Below, piece after piece: positions 14,506 through 21,995 of a DNA stretch of 33,130 bases (its first letter is position 1; each line of letters begins with the position of its first letter). Below the pieces are notes generated by a model. That model worked only from the letters and a program-made list of their open reading frames with translations. It did not search any database and was not told where the DNA came from. Both the position numbers and the translations under genes were made by a program. This DNA comes from Euryarchaeota archaeon UBA19 (GTDB lineage: Archaea > Thermoplasmatota > Poseidoniia > Poseidoniales > Thalassarchaeaceae): NCBI GenBank assembly GCA_002502175.1, contig DAPQ01000074.1, forward strand, positions 1 through 33,130, read 5' to 3'.

Positions 14506-17052
14506 ATGGTTGCAGGGCCCGGACTAGAGATTCGGGTTGCCCAGACCTTTGAAAAATCGGCTCCTGCAATAGTTGTATTCAGCATACTGCTAACCATTGT
14601 CACAGGGATGGCCTTAAGCCCAATGCCCGAATTTCAAACAGACCTTGCCGCGTTCGCTCCAGATTCGGATGCAGATGCTGCGATTGACAGAATGGAAGAG
14701 GTGATGCCTCCCTCTCCACACCGTATTTATGTCCATATCGAACCAACACAAGATGGAGCAAATGTATTGGAAATGGGGGCTCTTCAGCAACTTCACTCCG
14801 ATCTTGAAGCAATAAACTCTCTTTCCAGCTCAAATGGGGATTTTATCACCTCTCACATAAATGCGGCTCAAATTCTTCAAGTGGCTCTTGAAGAAAGAGA
14901 TGAGGAAGGTCGGAATCTATCAGACTTCAATAACTGGGAGGAATTACTCGAAGCAGTTGTTGTAGATGAAGAATGCACAGATGCAATTGGCGATGAAAGA
15001 GCAATTGCCACCGCCTCTTTTGCTCGTTCGGTAATGCTTCACTCCGATTTCGATTACGAACCTATTTGCGATTGGTTAGTTAATGGACGTGAGGGGAATC
15101 CCACACCAACAGCATCTAGCACAATGTGGGTCATCGAAATAGATGGCGACTTAGATTCAGATGATAGGCTGGCAAAAGCAGTTCAACTGCGTGATTTGCT
15201 AGAAGACAGGTCTCAAGCACAAGGCTCGGCATTGAATTATGGAGTGGTTTCAGATGACTTGGTTACCTATGACATCAACGAATCTACTTTGGATAATCTG
15301 CTCTGGCTACTTATCCTTTCTATCCTTGTGGTTGTTCTAGTCCTAGCACTTGCCTTCAGATCAATAATGATGGTGGCGGCTCCATTGCTTGGGTTGACCG
15401 CTGCATTGGTTTGGACATACGGCATTAGAGCACTAGCAGGTTCCGAATTTTCAATTCTAGAAGTTGCAGTGGCTCCTGTTGTATTGGGTTTAGGTATCGA
15501 TTATTCAATTCACTTACAACGTGCCTATGAGAAGGCACGAGAGACGTCGATTAGCCCCGCGCAGGCATGGGTGAGGTCTTTTTCTATTCTTAGACTAGCA
15601 CTTACACTATCTGTGATAACGACCGCATTTGCTTTCCTTGCTAATTTCCTATCTCCTTTACCTCCGCTGAAATCCTTTGGATTGACATTAGCCTTGGGAG
15701 TTGTATCTGCCTTTGTTGCCAGCACAGTCACTGTGGGTGCCTTACACGTACTAGTTGAGAAAACCACTGGAGTCAGTGCCCGTAGGTCAATGGAATTACC
15801 CGGATTTACTACCATTGCCACTGAGTTTCAGAGAAGACATACAGCACTAATTCTGCTAGCAGTAGCAGGACTAACTCTTTCCTCGGTTGTAGTTTCTGTC
15901 GGGCAGTTAGACACCAAATTTGAGTTGACTGACTTTTTAGGCGAGGAAATGGAGGTAATTGAAGTTAGAAACTCAATGTATGATTCATACGACGTAGAGG
16001 CTTTGAAATCGGTTGACATACTTATTGAGCCATCTCCTGGAATGGAAGCACTTACTGGAGAAAGAGACCTTCTTAAGGAATTAAATCGACTCGATGAGGA
16101 TTTGGCATGGACAACGAATGTTGTAACGCCAGAGGGCACATCTAGACCCTCCTATGATGGATTGTACCCCATTTTAAGAGATGCAATAGAGACCGATGAA
16201 AACTTTGGAGAGATGTATAACTTAGGTGTCTTTGACGGTGCAGTTGATGTGACCGGAGAATTTTCTGAAGGTGATTTGGCTTCAGCCGTAGGTTACCTGT
16301 TAGCAAACGAAACAATTGGCGAACCAATTCGAGGCCAAACATGGGGAGAAAGAACGGCAAATTATGTTGCATTAACCGATGATGGTAATGCCCTTAGGTA
16401 TCTAAGGATGCGAGTAGATGTTACGGCTGGAAATAGCGAGGAATCTTCTGGATTGGCCAATCAATTCAAGGAGTTTGAAATTAGTTTAGAAGATGCTACA
16501 GGAGCTAGAGTTCATCTGAGTGGAGATCTGATTCTTGTCCACAATGTCTTATCCGGTCTAGTTATTTCTCAAGTTGAGTCTACTGCTTTCAGCCTAATAG
16601 TTTCCCTATTCGTATTAGTGGCCCTGACTCGAAGATTTGGACCTTCGATGGTGGTAATTCTGCCTGTTGGGTTAGCCGGAACCTGGGTCGTTGGAGCAAT
16701 GGCTGTTTTGGGAATCAATTGGAACGTATTGACCGTGATGATTACCGCTTTAACAATCGGTCTAGGTATTGATTATTCCATACATGTTTGGCGGAAATTT
16801 GAGGCGAATAGAGAATCTGGAATGGGAACTTGGGCATCGATGAGAGACATGTATGCTACAACGGGTTCAGCCTTGATTATGTCAGCAGGCACTACCATTT
16901 GTGGGTTCATGGTGCTAATTCTATCTCCGGTACCTGTCATCAAGGACTTCGGGCTAGTGAGTTCTATTTCAGTCGCCTTTTCACTAATTCTAGCATTAAT
17001 GGTTCTCCCTGGACTTCTAGCCGCAGAAGTTCGAAGGTCAAATCTAGATTGA
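14506..17052 (+). CDS. Second RND/MMPL-type exporter
   Basis: An 848-residue membrane protein with the duplicated RND layout: TM1 near 21-40, a large outside loop, five further helices, then the same again. The proton-relay motifs are GLGIDYSIH near residue 330 and GLGIDYSIH again near 752. It belongs to the HAE3/MMPL-like group, with substrate unknown. Unlike the exporter at 4137-7634, its outside loops hold only one cysteine pair and no calcium-loop-like segments, so it is probably not a recent duplicate. The start is chosen from box A spacing. Upstream in-frame TTG and ATG codons are alternatives that add four to six residues. Confidence 0.88.
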   Translation: MVAGPGLEIRVAQTFEKSAPAIVVFSILLTIVTGMALSPMPEFQTDLAAFAPDSDADAAIDRMEEVMPPSPHRIYVHIEPTQDGANVLEMGALQQLHSDLEAINSLSSSNGDFITSHINAAQILQVALEERDEEGRNLSDFNNWEELLEAVVVDEECTDAIGDERAIATASFARSVMLHSDFDYEPICDWLVNGREGNPTPTASSTMWVIEIDGDLDSDDRLAKAVQLRDLLEDRSQAQGSALNYGVVSDDLVTYDINESTLDNLLWLLILSILVVVLVLALAFRSIMMVAAPLLGLTAALVWTYGIRALAGSEFSILEVAVAPVVLGLGIDYSIHLQRAYEKARETSISPAQAWVRSFSILRLALTLSVITTAFAFLANFLSPLPPLKSFGLTLALGVVSAFVASTVTVGALHVLVEKTTGVSARRSMELPGFTTIATEFQRRHTALILLAVAGLTLSSVVVSVGQLDTKFELTDFLGEEMEVIEVRNSMYDSYDVEALKSVDILIEPSPGMEALTGERDLLKELNRLDEDLAWTTNVVTPEGTSRPSYDGLYPILRDAIETDENFGEMYNLGVFDGAVDVTGEFSEGDLASAVGYLLANETIGEPIRGQTWGERTANYVALTDDGNALRYLRMRVDVTAGNSEESSGLANQFKEFEISLEDATGARVHLSGDLILVHNVLSGLVISQVESTAFSLIVSLFVLVALTRRFGPSMVVILPVGLAGTWVVGAMAVLGINWNVLTVMITALTIGLGIDYSIHVWRKFEANRESGMGTWASMRDMYATTGSALIMSAGTTICGFMVLILSPVPVIKDFGLVSSISVAFSLILALMVLPGLLAAEVRRSNLD

Positions 17053-17059
17053 GTTACTT

Positions 17060-17719
17060 TCATTCTGCGGCTTTGTCAATGGCTGAGGACACCTTTTGCA
17101 TATCCAAACCTTGTTCTCTTGCAACAAGTGCTAGAGCCATCCAAAGGGTAACAGGGCCTAATGCTCGTCGTTTTCGTTGAGCCCGTCTAACTACCTCATT
17201 ATTTGCTAAACCAGATTGTGATGCGATTAATTCGATTAGAGTAGGGATGCTACCCTCTGCACGATCAATCGGTATCCGTGAATTAGGAGGTTCTGAGAGA
17301 GGATTTTGATTCGACTTACTTACCTTTGGTCGAGAGAAACTTTCGTCATTATTTGATTCGATTTCTCCCTCCTCTCTAGTACTAACCCTCGGTTGAGAAA
17401 AATCCGAGGTAGAATCCTTACTCTCTTCTTTGGATGATGGTTTGTAAGTTGGAGGTGATAACATCCTTCGAGTCATTGGTCTCCAGCCTAAACTTGGAAT
17501 TTCTAATTTGACCCCTTCGACTAGGTGCATAGTTTCCCCCTGCATAGAAATCCAACCAGCGTCTGTAAGTGCCTCCACTACACTTTGAGATTCTTCAGGG
17601 GAAAACCACTGCATTTCTAGAGACCATAGGCGAACAACATCCGCTTTGTTGATTTCTTGAGGTTCTAATCCATCAAAAATCGTGAAGAGTATGCGAGATA
17701 TATCGGTCTGCTCACTCAT
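17060..17719 (-). CDS. DUF2240-family archaeal protein
   Basis: A 219-residue cytosolic protein with two conserved ends joined by a low-complexity Ser/Glu-rich linker (about 90-150). The N-terminal part shows RLWSLEMQWFSPEESQSVVEALTDAGWI, a winged-helix-like pattern. The C-terminal helical part shows RRAQRKRRALGPVTLWMALALVAREQGLDM. This matches my memory of the euryarchaeal DUF2240 family, whose role is not established. The linker is longer than I would expect. It ends seven bases from the convergent exporter and is divergent from the HEAT-repeat gene. Confidence 0.7.
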   Translation of the reverse strand: MSEQTDISRILFTIFDGLEPQEINKADVVRLWSLEMQWFSPEESQSVVEALTDAGWISMQGETMHLVEGVKLEIPSLGWRPMTRRMLSPPTYKPSSKEESKDSTSDFSQPRVSTREEGEIESNNDESFSRPKVSKSNQNPLSEPPNSRIPIDRAEGSIPTLIELIASQSGLANNEVVRRAQRKRRALGPVTLWMALALVAREQGLDMQKVSSAIDKAAE

Positions 17720-17803
17720 GTTCTTCTTTCACACTCCGGCAGTGGTCTCGCTTGAGGCTTGCGCGATTGGGATTTGCTAATTTTGAGAACTTGTAATCAT
17801 TCG

Positions 17804-17812
17804 GTTGAATAA
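17804..17812 (+). promoter_or_regulatory. Box A-like element for the HEAT-repeat gene
   Basis: GTTGAATAA lies about 27-35 bases upstream of ATG 17839, favouring that ATG over the GTG at 17818. Confidence 0.45.
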
Positions 17813-17838
17813 GCACCGTGCACTCGCGACCCCCCGAA

Positions 17839-19143
17839 ATGGCACGTGACTACATCGCTCGGGACCCCAAAACTGGACGGCCAATCAATCGAAGACGTGC
17901 TGTAAAGCAAGTAGATATCCGTTCGATGTTACCTCCTTCAGGTGTATGGGAACGTATTCCTCGAAGGGACATTGTTCCGCTGGCATCTGGTCAAGTACAG
18001 ATGGTAGAAATACCACGATCTGAAGGAGGGGGTTTGGCTAGGCGTATAGATGGTATTCTAGCACTAAATCGTGTTCTTCCTGCAATGGTGGGCGATGCAC
18101 ATGCCGCATTGTGTGAAGCATTGGATGATGATGAAGGAGTTATCCGTGTAGCTGGACTGAAAGCTATGCCTTCATTTGCTATCAAGAAACATGATGACTT
18201 ATTCGTGTATCTTTCAGATAGATTACTAGAAGAAAATGAGCATGTTAGAAAGGCTGCTAGAGAATGTCTGAGAAAGTTAGCACCGATTTTTCCCTCAGGT
18301 TGTGAAGAAATACTAAGGCGGGAATTAAGACATGAGACTAAACAACATAGAAACGATGCTTTTGCGACCCTGCAAGATACCTCTCAAAACTGGGTGGAAA
18401 CAGGTTGTTTACACCTAGATGAGTTGATTCGTGAGGAAGATGTAGATTTGCGTCGCAGGGGTGCGAAAATTCTTCGTACAATTACTGCAAAAGGTGGTGC
18501 GACAGGCTGGGACCTCATCTCCTGGTCATTACAGGATGAGGATGCACAGGTTCGACGTTCTGCTTCAGCGTGCCTTCCCACACTAGCAAATGTAGAATCT
18601 AGAGTTGCCGCGATATTAGTCGAGGCTTCGATGTTTGACGATGATTCTGGAGTAAGGAAGAACATCATCAGAACTCTGAAAACTCTCGATATGCAGAATC
18701 CAAGGGTGGCACAATTGATACAAGACGGGGCCAGAGACAGAGATCCTGCGCTTCGTAAAGCCTGTATCGATCAATTATCAATTATCTTAACAGGGGAAAA
18801 ATTGAGAGAAGTGGCTGCAGAATTACTTCGTCAAGAAACCCAACCTGAACTCAGAACTAGACTTGAAAGACTCTCCCGAGATGTTGATTGGGAAGGTACG
18901 GAAGAGGAGAAAAATCGCTCACTAGCGCCTCTCGACAAAGTTCCGGAGGAGTTCTCAGAGATGCAATTACCTGAAATTGATGGAATAAAGCCGATTACTG
19001 AAGATTTAGTAAAGAAAGAAGGTGTTTCACCAACAGATAATGCCGCCCCACCACGTAGTGGTGAGGTAGAGTCCATCCGTGAAGGTCATAAAGAAGAGTC
19101 AGGTCGGCGGGCCGCGAGGAAACAAGATGAGCGAGACTTTTGA
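17839..19143 (+). CDS. HEAT-repeat scaffold protein, function unknown
   Basis: A 434-residue cytosolic protein. A basic N terminus (DPKTGRPINRRRAVKQVD) precedes about seven HEAT-like helical pairs from roughly 70 to 360, seen as recurring patterns such as DDDEGVIRVAGLKAM, NEHVRKAARECL, DEDAQVRRSASACL, DDSGVRKNIIRTL and RDPALRKACIDQL. The final 80 residues are charged and probably disordered. HEAT repeats bind proteins or nucleic acids, and nothing here identifies the partner. Its last 17 bases overlap the next gene, so the two are likely translationally linked. Confidence 0.8.
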   Translation: MARDYIARDPKTGRPINRRRAVKQVDIRSMLPPSGVWERIPRRDIVPLASGQVQMVEIPRSEGGGLARRIDGILALNRVLPAMVGDAHAALCEALDDDEGVIRVAGLKAMPSFAIKKHDDLFVYLSDRLLEENEHVRKAARECLRKLAPIFPSGCEEILRRELRHETKQHRNDAFATLQDTSQNWVETGCLHLDELIREEDVDLRRRGAKILRTITAKGGATGWDLISWSLQDEDAQVRRSASACLPTLANVESRVAAILVEASMFDDDSGVRKNIIRTLKTLDMQNPRVAQLIQDGARDRDPALRKACIDQLSIILTGEKLREVAAELLRQETQPELRTRLERLSRDVDWEGTEEEKNRSLAPLDKVPEEFSEMQLPEIDGIKPITEDLVKKEGVSPTDNAAPPRSGEVESIREGHKEESGRRAARKQDERDF

Positions 19144-19411
19144 CGAGAAACTCGAACAATTCGAGCGACTCTGGGACGGCGTGACGCCGAAGGGGATTAA
19201 CCGTACCAAGTCCCTAAAGTTCCGCCAGTACATGCGCCAACACGTACTACAGAAGTACCATAAGAGGCGTAAGGAACAATTCTCGAGTGCTGATAAGGGT
19301 CATTACAACCACAGCTTCTCGAGTAAGGATCAGTTTCTCACTAAGGAGAACTGCCGCAAGTACTGGATGGGAGAACTTCAGAAGGAGATTAGCGAATCTG
19401 AATCCTTCTGA
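19127..19411 (+). CDS. Small basic protein of unknown function, probably abundant
   Basis: A 94-residue protein rich in Lys, Arg, His and aromatic residues, with a basic centre (HVLQKYHKRRKEQF). It has no membrane segment, one cysteine and no motif I recognise. It starts inside the end of the HEAT-repeat gene, with GAGG upstream of ATG 19127. Codon choice differs from its neighbour: Lys is almost always AAG, with many C-ending codons (TAC, CGC, AAC), resembling rpoL and aEF-1beta. This suggests high expression and perhaps a ribosome- or nucleic-acid-associated role, which is inference. The DEAD-box helicase starts ten bases after it. Confidence 0.75.
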   Translation: MSETFDEKLEQFERLWDGVTPKGINRTKSLKFRQYMRQHVLQKYHKRRKEQFSSADKGHYNHSFSSKDQFLTKENCRKYWMGELQKEISESESF

Positions 19412-19420
19412 GGCGATTAA

Positions 19421-20845
19421 ATGAGCCCTGCCGCTAAGGCATTTTCTGATTGGAATCTTGATTCAAGAATTGCAGATGCCATATCGAGTAAAGGTTGGAA
19501 AAATCCTACTGAAATACAAGTTGAGTCAATTCCGGTTGCACGACAAGGACGCGATGTAGTCGGTCAAGCGCGAACCGGAAGTGGAAAGACTGCGGCTTTT
19601 GGAATACCAATTATCGAAGCTGCCAGTGCTTCGGGCGAACCCCAAGCAATTATCCTCTGCCCAACCAGAGAATTAGCGGTCCAGGTCGCAGAGGAGTTGA
19701 CTTGGTTACAAGGAGAAAGCGGATTGTCGATTCAGACGGTTTACGGTGGAACAGACATCGAAAAACAAGCTAAAGAATTACAATCTGGCTCCGACATAAT
19801 CGTTGGAACTCCCGGCCGTGTTATTGATATGTCCAAACGAGGACATCTAAATCTATCAGAAATAACTCATTTTTGTTTGGACGAAGCAGATAGAATGCTG
19901 GATATGGGATTCTTCCCAGACGTGCTTTGGATCTTTGAGCAAATGCCTGCAAGAGAGCAGACCTTGTTGTTTAGCGCTACTTTCCCACAAGAAGTACTAG
20001 ATGCTGCTGAGGAATTCATGAATGATCCTGTTTACGTGATGAGTGATGATCTCGAAGTTGAGGTTCCAGAAATCGACCAATTTGCAGTAAGAATTGGGCG
20101 CTCAAACAAACTATGGGTGCTGGGAAGACTAATCGCAAACATGCGTGATGATGACCAAATGCTAATTTTCACTAATACAAAACGTATGGTTGAGTTACTA
20201 GAAGACAGGCTAGGAAAATTCGGAATGAGTGCAACAGGAATGCATGGAGATAAAGCCCAGAACCGAAGAGAGAAAATTCTCGATTCGCTCAAAGAAGGGA
20301 AAACAAAAATTGTCGTCGCTACTGATGTAGCAGCACGCGGAATTGATGTCGACGGAATTACCTATGTTGTCAATTACGATCTTCCTGATGATACTGAATC
20401 CTACGTCCACCGAATAGGTAGAACAGGTCGCATGGGACGTTCAGGGCAAGCATGGTCCCTTGTTTCTAAGGAGGATATGGCTGCTCTTGATAAGATTGCA
20501 AATACTTGGAATCTTGATATTCCATATGTTGAAGCCCCTGAATTGCCGGATGGTATGACTCGAGACCCTGTACGAAAGCGAGAAGACTGGTCCGAGGTCA
20601 CAGACCCCTTCGGTATGGTCAGCGTCGCACTTGAGGTAGGTAGCGGGAAAGCAACTAAGCGCGCGCTGGCGGATTGGATTGTCGGCCAAGCACGCATTCC
20701 CGAAATCGCATTGGGTGAAATCCAGATGAGCGATGCATCTTCAACCGTCCAAATACACGTTGAGAAAGCATCCTATGTGATCGATGTCATCAAGAAAAGG
20801 GAATTTGATGGAGTTGCGTTAAATCCATCAATAGTGGAATTTTGA
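19421..20845 (+). CDS. DEAD-box RNA helicase with DbpA-type RNA-binding tail
   Basis: A 474-residue ATP-dependent RNA helicase. Visible motifs are the Q motif (F8 to Q33), Walker A RTGSGKT (51-57), PTREL (81-85), DEAD (154-157), SAT (185-187), ARGIDV (305-310) and HRIGRTGR (330-337). The last 80 or so residues (DPFGMVSVALEVG...ALGEIQMSDASSTVQIHVEK) fit the RRM-like DbpA RNA-binding domain that in bacteria docks on 23S rRNA. A ribosome-assembly role is therefore likely. It sits behind the small basic protein gene, consistent with a shared RNA-related task. Confidence 0.92.
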   Translation: MSPAAKAFSDWNLDSRIADAISSKGWKNPTEIQVESIPVARQGRDVVGQARTGSGKTAAFGIPIIEAASASGEPQAIILCPTRELAVQVAEELTWLQGESGLSIQTVYGGTDIEKQAKELQSGSDIIVGTPGRVIDMSKRGHLNLSEITHFCLDEADRMLDMGFFPDVLWIFEQMPAREQTLLFSATFPQEVLDAAEEFMNDPVYVMSDDLEVEVPEIDQFAVRIGRSNKLWVLGRLIANMRDDDQMLIFTNTKRMVELLEDRLGKFGMSATGMHGDKAQNRREKILDSLKEGKTKIVVATDVAARGIDVDGITYVVNYDLPDDTESYVHRIGRTGRMGRSGQAWSLVSKEDMAALDKIANTWNLDIPYVEAPELPDGMTRDPVRKREDWSEVTDPFGMVSVALEVGSGKATKRALADWIVGQARIPEIALGEIQMSDASSTVQIHVEKASYVIDVIKKREFDGVALNPSIVEF

Positions 20846-20854
20846 GGTTTTGTA

Positions 20855-21091
20855 ATGGACCAAACAGAGACGCCAAATCGGCGTCTTGACTTATTGGGGT
20901 TCTTTTGCCCAGTACCTGTACACGAGACAAGAAAGGCACTCAATGAAATGCAAGAAGGTGAACTTCTCGAAGTACAAGCTGACGATCCCGAAACTCTCCA
21001 AGATATGCCAGCGCTATGCGATAGGATTGGAGTTAAACTTCTGAGCATTACAGAAGAATCTGGAGAGTATAGATTTCTGATTAGGAAATGA
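20855..21091 (+). CDS. tusA: TusA/SirA-family sulfur carrier protein
   Basis: A 78-residue sulfur-transfer protein with the family motif GFFCPVPV, so C18 is the persulfide-carrying cysteine. The fold-length pattern (RKALNEMQEGELLEVQADDPETLQD) is typical. Likely roles are tRNA thiolation or cofactor sulfur supply. GAGGT sits eight bases before the ATG, and the gene follows the helicase by nine bases. Confidence 0.92.
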   Translation: MDQTETPNRRLDLLGFFCPVPVHETRKALNEMQEGELLEVQADDPETLQDMPALCDRIGVKLLSITEESGEYRFLIRK

Positions 21092-21139
21092 ATATTCCAA
21101 TCGGATGGGTTCTTGAGAGTATAATAGGTCGTGGAGTCA

Positions 21140-21778
21140 ATGACGTCACCCAATGGGCCAGTGGACCTCACAGAATTACTCGATGTCCCTGCCGATGCTA
21201 GGTTGCCGACCGAACATGGTGATTTTCGAATTAGAGTATTTCACGAGGACACTACAGGACTAGATCATGTAGCCCTAACACTCGGAGACATGCAGGGGCC
21301 AGACCCCGTCCTTGTGCGAGTCCACTCAGAGTGCCTAACCGGTGATGCATTTGGAAGTCTACGTTGTGACTGCGGCCCTCAACTAGACACCGCTTTACGA
21401 CGTATACAAGAAATTGGATGGGGGTGTTTGGTATACCTTAGACAGGAAGGAAGAGGTATTGGTCTTCACGCCAAAATTCAGGCCTACAATTTACAAGATA
21501 AGGGTGCTGATACATTAGACGCTAATTTACTGCTAGGTCACCCTGCAGATGCTAGGGATTATCGAATTGCTGCAAAGATATTAGCCGCAGTGGGAGTAGA
21601 AAAAGTCTGTCTGTTAACCAATAATCCTGACAAAGTAATCCAATTACAAAATCACCATGTGGACGTTCACGAACGAATGCCCCTGGTAGCAGGGGTAAAC
21701 GAAGATAATCGAGATTACCTCTCTACAAAGGTAGAAAGAATGGGGCATTCGATTTCGGATGACCATTTTGAGTCTTAA
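21140..21778 (+). CDS. ribA: GTP cyclohydrolase II (RibA)
   Basis: A 212-residue zinc enzyme opening GTP to the first intermediate of riboflavin synthesis. Zinc ligands C65, C76 and C78 lie in HSECLTGDAFGSLRCDCG, and YLRQEGRGIGLHAKI is the classic active-site stretch, followed by LLTNNPDK. It is the bacterial/plant-type enzyme without a fused RibB domain. Many other archaea use the unrelated GTP cyclohydrolase III. ATG 21140 is preferred over GTG 21131 because it is the conventional start. A TATA-like AGTATAATAGG lies just upstream. Confidence 0.94.
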   Translation: MTSPNGPVDLTELLDVPADARLPTEHGDFRIRVFHEDTTGLDHVALTLGDMQGPDPVLVRVHSECLTGDAFGSLRCDCGPQLDTALRRIQEIGWGCLVYLRQEGRGIGLHAKIQAYNLQDKGADTLDANLLLGHPADARDYRIAAKILAAVGVEKVCLLTNNPDKVIQLQNHHVDVHERMPLVAGVNEDNRDYLSTKVERMGHSISDDHFES

Positions 21779-21812
21779 TGCAAATTGCAAAATCTGCTCT
21801 AAGTTTGATTTT

Positions 21813-21888
21813 TGGGGCCGTGGCCGGGACTTGAACCCGGGCCGGCGGGACCACAACCCACCGTGCTAACCGCTACACTACCACAGCC
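21813..21888 (-). tRNA. tRNA-His (anticodon GTG), with encoded G-1 and CCA
   Basis: On the minus strand G-1 (21888) precedes acceptor GCTGTGG (21887-21881), which pairs with CCACGGC (21823-21817). Discriminator C (21816) faces G-1, the hallmark of tRNA-His, and CCA is encoded (21815-21813). Loop TTGTGGT between GTGGG and CCCGC gives anticodon GTG. Confidence 0.96.
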
Positions 21889-21911
21889 GTATGTAGCCAT
21901 TCGACAGACAG

Positions 21912-21921
21912 ACCATATTTC
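21912..21921 (-). promoter_or_regulatory. Box A-like element for tRNA-His
   Basis: TTGAAATATGG on the minus strand is centred about 29 bases upstream of the tRNA-His 5' end. The same A/T stretch could also serve the divergent surface-protein gene. Confidence 0.45.
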
Positions 21922-21995
21922 AAGCGTTCCGCGTGAGGTAGCCCAGACTCTAGAGACCAACGGATTGAAGCGTCGTTCACCATCGTTACTAATTG

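Noticed and set aside
17041..17050. Palindrome AATCTAGATT at the end of the second exporter
   Set aside because: It has no room for a loop, so the RNA stem would be only three pairs. Not counted with the stop-codon hairpins.
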